This document shows positions 58,060-64,000 of a DNA stretch of 64,000 bases, in pieces. The DNA is from Otatea glauca. Lineage: Eukaryota > Streptophyta > Magnoliopsida > Poales > Poaceae. The notes beneath the pieces are model-generated. The model saw only the letters and a list, made by a program, of their open reading frames with translations, was not told the DNA's origin and searched no databases. The number at the start of each line of letters is the position of its first letter. Within the stretch, counting starts at the first letter, position 1. The DNA lies in NCBI GenBank assembly GCA_036346275.1, contig CM070730.1:46112918-46176917 (forward strand), given 5' to 3'. Made by a program: the position numbers and the translations under genes.

Positions 58060-61000
58060 GCAATTCGATGCAGGGGCTGATAAAGAGTAGAGACTTGGCA
58101 AAAGGAGAAGTGGATCTTCGCGCGGGGAATAAAGCAAGAGTTGTTGGTCTTGGCGTTGGCACATACCCATTGCATTTGCCTTCAGGATTAGTTTTAGAAC
58201 TCAATAATTGTTATTTTGTTCCATCTTTGAGTAGAAACATTATTTCATCTTCTTGTTTGGAACATGAAGGTTATGATTTCAGAATAAAGAACTTTGTTTG
58301 TTCGATATTTTTGAATGATATGTATTATGGTCGTTGCCCCATGATGGATGGGTTGTACGTCCTTAAACTCGAAGAAAAACCTGTCTATAACATTAATATA
58401 AAAAGGCCTCGGTCTAATGATTTGAACCCTACCTTTTTATGGCATTGTCGCTTAGGTCATATAAATGAGAAGCGCATGAAGAAGCTCTATGGTGATGGAC
58501 TTCTAACCTCATTTGATTTTGAATCATTTGAAACATGTGAGTCTTGTTTACTTGGCAAGATGACAAAAGCCCCTTTCACAGGTTTTATTGAGAGAGCGAG
58601 TGAATTATTGGCCCTAGTACATAAAGATGTATGTGGACCAATGAGCTCGACTGCTAGGGGTGGGATTCAGTACATTGTAACTTTTACCGATGACTTTAGT
58701 AGATATGGATATATCTATTTAATGAGGCATAAATATGAAACTTTTGAAAGGTTCAAAGAGTTTCAGAACGAACTACAAAATCAACTTGGTAAATCAATAA
58801 AACACTTACGATCAGATTGTGGTGGCAAATACTTGAGCCAAGAGTTTGGTGATCATCTAAAGTAATGTGAAATCGTTCCGCAACTTACTCCGCCAGGTAC
58901 GCCTCAATGGAATGGCGTGTTCGAACGACGAAACCGAACTTTATTAGATATGGTTCGGTCAATGATGAGCCAAACAGATCTGCCATTATCCTTCTGGGGT
59001 TTCGCTCTAGAGACAGTTGCGTTCACTTTGAATAGGGTCCCATCAAAATCTGTTGAGAAGACGCCATATGAGATATGGACTGGGAGAAGACCCATGTTGT
59101 TATTTCTCAAGATATGGGGATGTGAGGCTTATGTAAAATGTTTACAATCAGATAAACTCGCACCTAAATTAGAAAATTGCTTTTTTGTGGGGTATCCTAA
59201 AGAAACAAAAGAATATTACTTTTACAAAAGAAACGAGAACAAAGTTTTTGTTGCTCGAAATGGTGTCTTTTTGGAGGAAGAGTTTCTTTCAAAAGAAATT
59301 AGTGGGAGTAATGTGTATCTCGATGAAGTTCGAGAATCACATGAATATATTCAAGCTACCACTGAACCTTCACAAGATGTACAAAGTGTTGTACAACCTG
59401 TGGAAGAGACACCAGCCCCACGTAGGTCGGGGAGGCCGCGTTATGTACCCATAAGATATGGGAATGGCATATTATTGTTGGACAATGATGAGCCTACGAT
59501 ATATGAAGAAGTAATGATGGACCCAAACTCCGAAAAATGGCTTGAAGCCATAAGATCCAAAATTCAATCCATACATGACAATCAAGTTTGGAACTTGGTC
59601 GATCCTCCTGATGGTGTAAAAACCATTAAATGCAAATGGATTTTCAAGAAGAAGATAGACGTAGATGGAAATGTTCAGATCTATAAGGCACGGTTGGTGG
59701 CAAAGGGTTTCAAACAAGTTCAAGGAGTTAACTATGATGAAACCTTCTCACCTGCAGCTATGCTCAAGTCTGTCCGGATCATTTTAGCTATTGCTGCATA
59801 TTTCGATTATGGAATATGACAGATGGATGTCAAAATAGCCTTCCTTAATGGGAATCTATCTGAGGATGTTTACATGATACAACCTGAAGGTTTTGTTGAT
59901 CCTAAATATGCTAAAAGGTATGCAAGCTTCAAAGATCCATTTATGGGTTAAAGCAAGCATCTCGGAGTTGGAACATTCGTTTTGATGAAGTAGTCAAAGG
60001 ATTTGACTTTATCAAAAATGAATAAGAGCCTTGTGTTTACAAGAAGGCCAGTGAGAGAGCACTTGTGTTTCTGATTTTGTACGTGGATGACATATTATTG
60101 ATCGGGAATGATATTCCTATGCTTGAAGATGTTAAGACTTCATTGAAAAGGAGTTTCTCAATGAAGGACTTGGGAGAAGCATGCTATATCTTGGGCATAA
60201 AAAACTATAGAGATAGATCAAAGAGGTTAATTGGATTAAGTCAGGAAATGTACATTGACAAGATATTGAAAAGGTTCAATATGTATGAATCCAAGAGAGA
60301 TTTCATGCCAATGTCACATGGCATCGGTCTCTGCAAGAATCAGTGCCCTTCGACAACTGATGAGCGAGACAAGATGAGCAAGATTCCATATGCTTCAGCT
60401 ATTGGGTCTATTATGTATGCCATGATCTGCACGCGCGCAGATGTTTCATATGCTCTAAGTGTCACGAGCAGATATCAAGCGGATCCTGGTGATGGTCATT
60501 GGATAGCCGTAAAAAATATCCTGAAGTACTTGAGAAGAACCAAGGGTATGTTCCTTGTTTTTGGAGGTGAGGAAGATCTAGTTGCAAAGGGCTACACCGA
60601 TGCAAGCTTCCAAACTGACAAAGATGATTTTCGATCGCAATCCGGGTTTGTGTTTACACTAAATGGAGGAGCAGTAAGTTGGAAGAGTTCCAAGAAAAAC
60701 ACGGTAGCCAACTCTACGACAGAAGCGGAGTACATTGCGGCTTCGGAGGCCGCAAAAGAAGCTGTGTGGATTAAGAAGTTTATCACAGAGCTTGGTGTGG
60801 TCGCTAGTACCTCTAGTCCAATGGACATCTATTGTGATAATAGTGGATCCATTGCATAAGCTAAAGAGCCTAGATCTCATCAGAAGTCTAAACACATACT
60901 CCGACGCTTTCACCTTATTCGCAAGATTGTGGATAGAGGTGACGTGAGAATATGCAAAGTACATACGGAAGCCAATGTGGCTGATCCGTTGATAAAGCCA

Positions 61001-61063
61001 CTGCCACAGCCTAAGCATGAGGCACACACGAGGTCTATTGGTATTAGATACTTAATTGATTGA
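58060..61063 (+). pseudogene. Copia B pol: pre-integrase, integrase, reverse transcriptase, RNase H
   Basis: 58060-58865: RNIISSSCLEHEGYDF, FLWHCRLGHINEKRMKKLYG and CESCLLGKMTKAPF (zinc-binding part), then YIVTFTDDFSRYGYIYLMRH and LRSDCGGKYL, followed by TAA at 58863-58865. 58866-59819: TPPGTPQWNGVFERRNRT (last E of DDE), integrase tail, RT start KCKWIFKKKIDVDGNVQIYK, then TGA at 59817-59819 where family members have Trp (before QMDVK). A frameshift lies near 59920, then TAA near 60024. 60065 on: YVDD (60080-60091), RTKGMFLVFGGEEDLVAKGY, SSKKNTVANSTTEAEYIAAS; TAA at 60857-60859; end NVADPLIKPL and stop 61061-61063. At least four stops and one frameshift. Confidence 0.9.
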
Positions 61064-61070
61064 CTCAAGT

Positions 61071-61083
61071 GCAAGTGGGAGAT
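61071..61083 (+). other. Polypurine tract of copia B
   Basis: GCAAGTGGGAGAT directly before the 3' LTR start TGTTAG at 61084; the usual position of the plus-strand DNA primer. Confidence 0.85.
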
Positions 61084-62455
61084 TGTTAGTGTTATGCCCT
61101 TGAGGCAATCATTTAGATGATTGTAACATGACTATGTTTATGAATAATAATATGATTATTGGTCCAATGAATGTATATCATTGTATTGATCAACAAGTAT
61201 GTGACTTGCTTATGAAGCTCTTTACTTATTGATGTAATTCGATAAATATCTCTGATCGGATATCATCGTATAGGACAACGATGAATAGATCAACACATGT
61301 AGTGATCGATGATCATGCTTCATAGATCATGGGATATGGAGATATCATCTATACATTATGGACGCTTGTTGAAGAACATAGGTTAGATAGACCCGCAATG
61401 GGATACTGCGAGAATGTTACATTCTTATGTGTCATCGGTGTATCTCATACATAGTAGATGTATGATCCTTAGACCTGAGATTGTCATATTCCCTACATGT
61501 GTGATAGTTTTCTTTAGGGCTATCAAACACTACTTCCTAACCGGATAGTTATAAAGGTATCCTTCATGTTTACTATAAAACGTGCAAAGGGAAGTGAGCA
61601 GTTAAGATGGAATTTGCCACTCCAATGAAACAGAGATATATGACAAGGCCACTCATGTGATATGGTTAAGGAAGTGCATGGCCATGCCGTGATTGAGGAG
61701 TCAATCACAACTTATTAATATATCACAGATACAAGAGATGGATTGAATCATCAAAGGATGACATGCTTCTCGCCTTGAGTTCAATCTTCATATACTTGGC
61801 AAAGGGATTATTACATGAGTACTTTTGATAGGTTCTGTCCGATTTGATCATAGTATGTTTGGGAGTTGGTATGCTTTGCAAGGAGCCACTACCAACTATT
61901 GGATTGAAAAGGAGTTTTCCGAATCCATGTCCAAACGTACGTGAACCTGCAGGGTCACACACTTAATAGGTTGGGACGCATTAATTTTGATTGGATCCAT
62001 AATTAATGGACCTCGTGGGCTTAGCACACTGATGGGACCTGGTTTAGGGTTTCATCTCGTGGCTATATAAGGAGTGGAGGAGGGTGAGTGCAGGGTGTGC
62101 TTTCCTACGGTCTAGAAGTGTTTCACCCGAAACCCTAGCCTCCTCCTCTCGCTGCCCCTACCGAGCGACTAGGTGCTTGCACACCGACGCACGGCATTCC
62201 ATCCCTAGCCGTGTGGACTACTGCGGTGACGCTGCTACGACTGCGGCGTGGGAGGATGATCCACGACGAAGCGAGGACGATCCACTCCATCGACGCAACG
62301 ACTGCGGCAAGGACGATCCACTACATCGACGCGTGAAGGATTCTACAACTGCGCGTCTAGTGGTAATCTAATCTATGACCCCATTCTTATGAGTAGCTTT
62401 CTGGTTATGCGGTGGATTTTTTTTGTGCTAGCGTAGCATACCGCGTTCCGGTTCA
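61084..62455 (+). repeat. 3' LTR of copia B
   Basis: 1372 bp, TGTTAG...GGTTCA, matching the 5' LTR with scattered substitutions and a net 3-bp length difference. Confidence 0.95.
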
Positions 62456-64000
62456 TAAGAATGATTCACTGAAGAACACAAGATCGGTTTCTTGCAAGAA
62501 AATACATGGATTGCCTAGATGATTGAGGTAAAATTGGAAGGAGATTCATCCATCAATCAGCACGCTTGGCACAAGAATCAAAAGCATGTATAAGGAGAGG
62601 AGACAAATTCAAAAGCATGTAGAAGGAGGGGAGGCAAATCAAAATTACATGAATGTAAATTGCAAGAATATAAGTTCGGAATTTAAATGCTGAATTTAAA
62701 TGTGTAAAGTAAATTCAAGCATAAGAGAAAATGATTTGCATTTCTGGAAGGGAAGTTTACAAAGCCTCACAACAAGGTGGGCAAGCTCAAAGGGGCCAAA
62801 AGCCTCTAAAACCTTCAAGAGGAGGAAAGTCACCCCTCCCCCTCTATTTATACTACTCTTGAGTCATCCTCCACCCTTTGATGAGTTCCTTCTGCCCTAA
62901 GGACCACCATCAAGGGCTAGGAATCACTCCCACACACAGCCATGCATGGGCTAACCCTAAACCCAACAAGCATAACAGGTTTTTTGCACGCTTTTCAAAG
63001 CACACTAACTAGACCCGCTATCCTATCAACTAGACCACGATCCTTCGGCCCTCATTGATCCGAGTAGTGTCTAGCTAGCATCTCATCCATTCTTTGTCTT
63101 CTTGGCTTGCACCGATTCCGTCTCCGATCATCTTCCGGCGATCCTCGATTGTCTGGACCTCCGACACTTCTCGCCTAGTCTCGGTCATCCTCCACCTCAC
63201 CATGATCAAAACTCGACGTCCTGCAACTATAAAAAACAAGGAATACTTATCACATAGCAAAATGTCCAAAAATATATGCAATTAAACTCCCAAAATCACA
63301 ATTTTAGGATCATTTACGCTCATCAGGGCCGATGCTACTGCCCCCTGGCCGATAGCACCTCCTTTCAACCCAAACAGCAGAATATCCTCTCTGGAATTTT
63401 CAAACCAGCCATTTAAGCCGGTGATATCGCTCGGCCAGTAGCACCGGCTTGCCTGATCCCATAAAAACACCCTCTCAGGTTTTTTTACACCGCTCTAGGG
63501 TCCGATGCTACCGCTCGACTGGTAGAACCGCCATAGCCGGTAGCACTGGGAAAAACAGACAGAGCTCAAATTGCTTCAAATTGAACATCCAATTCAAATC
63601 AAACTCAAACCAGAGCATACCAAGATCAAATTTAGTCAAATACTCATCAAAAACATGGGTAAATCTCCACATGGTCTTTCAATCTCCCCCTTGATGAGTA
63701 TATTGACAAATAGCACAAAAAGACATAAATTTGGTTTGAAGAAGGAAGAAAGCAATTTGGATGCAAAGCCAAACTTGGTCCAAGAAAAGAGGAAATGAGA
63801 TCATGACCAAATTGGCGAGAGAGCAATTCCATTTTTTTAATGATGTCTTTTCTACATTTTCTCTCCCTTTTGGCAATATAGGCATCAAGATTTATATATT
63901 TTCTCCCCCTTTGTCTAGCATGGATGTGTGAAATGCATCTAAAGAGCTTTCAAGATTATTAAATTGATTATAATGACAAGATATGACACCAAACTCGACA

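Larger units (their letters stand above)
47716..62455 (+). mobile_element. Angela/BARE-like copia element B, complete structure
   Basis: LTRs 47716-49084 and 61084-62455, perfect 5-bp duplication TAAGA (47711-47715, 62456-62460), primer-binding site 49086-49097, degenerate gag, pol and a purine tract (61071-61083). LTR start TGTTAGTGTTATGCCCTTGA and gag block LNGTNFVDWYRNLRIVLKH identify it as Angela/BARE-like. The span is 14.7 kb, of which 6.4 kb is inserted copia C (51683-58054) plus one copy of its duplication. Several stops and frameshifts in gag and pol make it defective. Confidence 0.93.
47214..64000 (-). mobile_element. SIRE/Maximus-like copia element D, extends beyond window
   Basis: Its 3' LTR occupies about 47214-47715 and 62456-63681; the two parts are joined by the TAAGA duplication around inserted element B, giving an LTR of about 1.7 kb. 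The LTR end reads GGACTGAGATGGCGACCAGA followed by GGGGGGTGAATGA, like other SIRE-type LTR ends here. The other end, GGTCTTTCA (63681), is followed by ATCTCCCCC, the complement of the polypurine tract. 63682-64000 is the element's 3' non-coding region with further CTCCCCC tracts (63683, 63904). A TATA box (GTATAAATAG, minus strand) lies near 62843-62853. The rest of the element is outside the window. Confidence 0.65.

Noticed and set aside
58904..59110. Minus-strand frame within copia B pol
   Set aside because: Antisense shadow of the integrase coding sequence.
63075..63285. Short frames on both strands near 63.1 kb
   Set aside because: They lie in the LTR of SIRE-like element D and have no protein signature.

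Overview
This is plant nuclear DNA, almost certainly from a grass. It holds one real host gene at the left edge, followed by about 58 kb of nested transposable elements. The grass call rests on the intron-rich gene, a Stowaway MITE, PIF/Harbinger, hAT and CACTA elements, and Angela/BARE-, SIRE/Maximus- and Tekay-like LTR retrotransposons. I cannot name the species. I saw no rRNA, tRNA gene, CRISPR array or prokaryotic feature.

Layout. 1-5527: the 3' six coding exons of a Tudor-domain splicing factor (SPF30/SMNDC1 family), plus strand. One intron is of the rare GC-AG class, and its introns carry a hAT-type MITE, a degenerate ~100-bp repeat array and a second MITE. 5528-15640: gene-free DNA with a decayed Ty3/gypsy 3' end (about 8-8.9 kb), a Stowaway MITE (11993-12306) and a ten-copy ~32-bp minisatellite (14924-15238). 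15650-20235: a decayed transposon with a plant mobile domain (PMD), followed by a sharply bounded PIF/Harbinger element (18116-20235, TTA duplication) whose transposase has lost its catalytic half. 20700-30952: LTR remnants, including a Tekay-like LTR split by a 6.6-kb gypsy element (23921-30490), whose pol is replaced by the 3' end of a SIRE-like copia element. 30953-34875: CACTA remnants with palindromic subterminal repeats, a Ulp1-like protease fragment and a broken host-like gene fragment with an acidic tail.

37290-64000 is a layered nest readable from target-site duplications. A minus-strand copia element (A) is split by a 3.1-kb solo LTR (42599-45743, ATATC) and by an Angela-like solo LTR (37675-41861, CCTTC on the plus strand). 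The latter contains a hAT element (38190-40918) that has captured two exons of a host gene of the LLPH/YBL028C-N family. Copia A is cut on its right by a SIRE-like element (D). D's LTR is split by a complete Angela/BARE-like element (B, 47716-62455, TAAGA). B's protease region is split by a gag-only copia element (C, 51683-58054, CATTT).

The most notable items are the captured LLPH-like gene in the hAT element, the GC-AG intron of the SPF30 gene, the gag-only copia C, the palindromic CACTA ends beside a captured acidic protein fragment, and the minisatellite. I did not find a convincing new enzymatic or defence system. The novelty here is structural.
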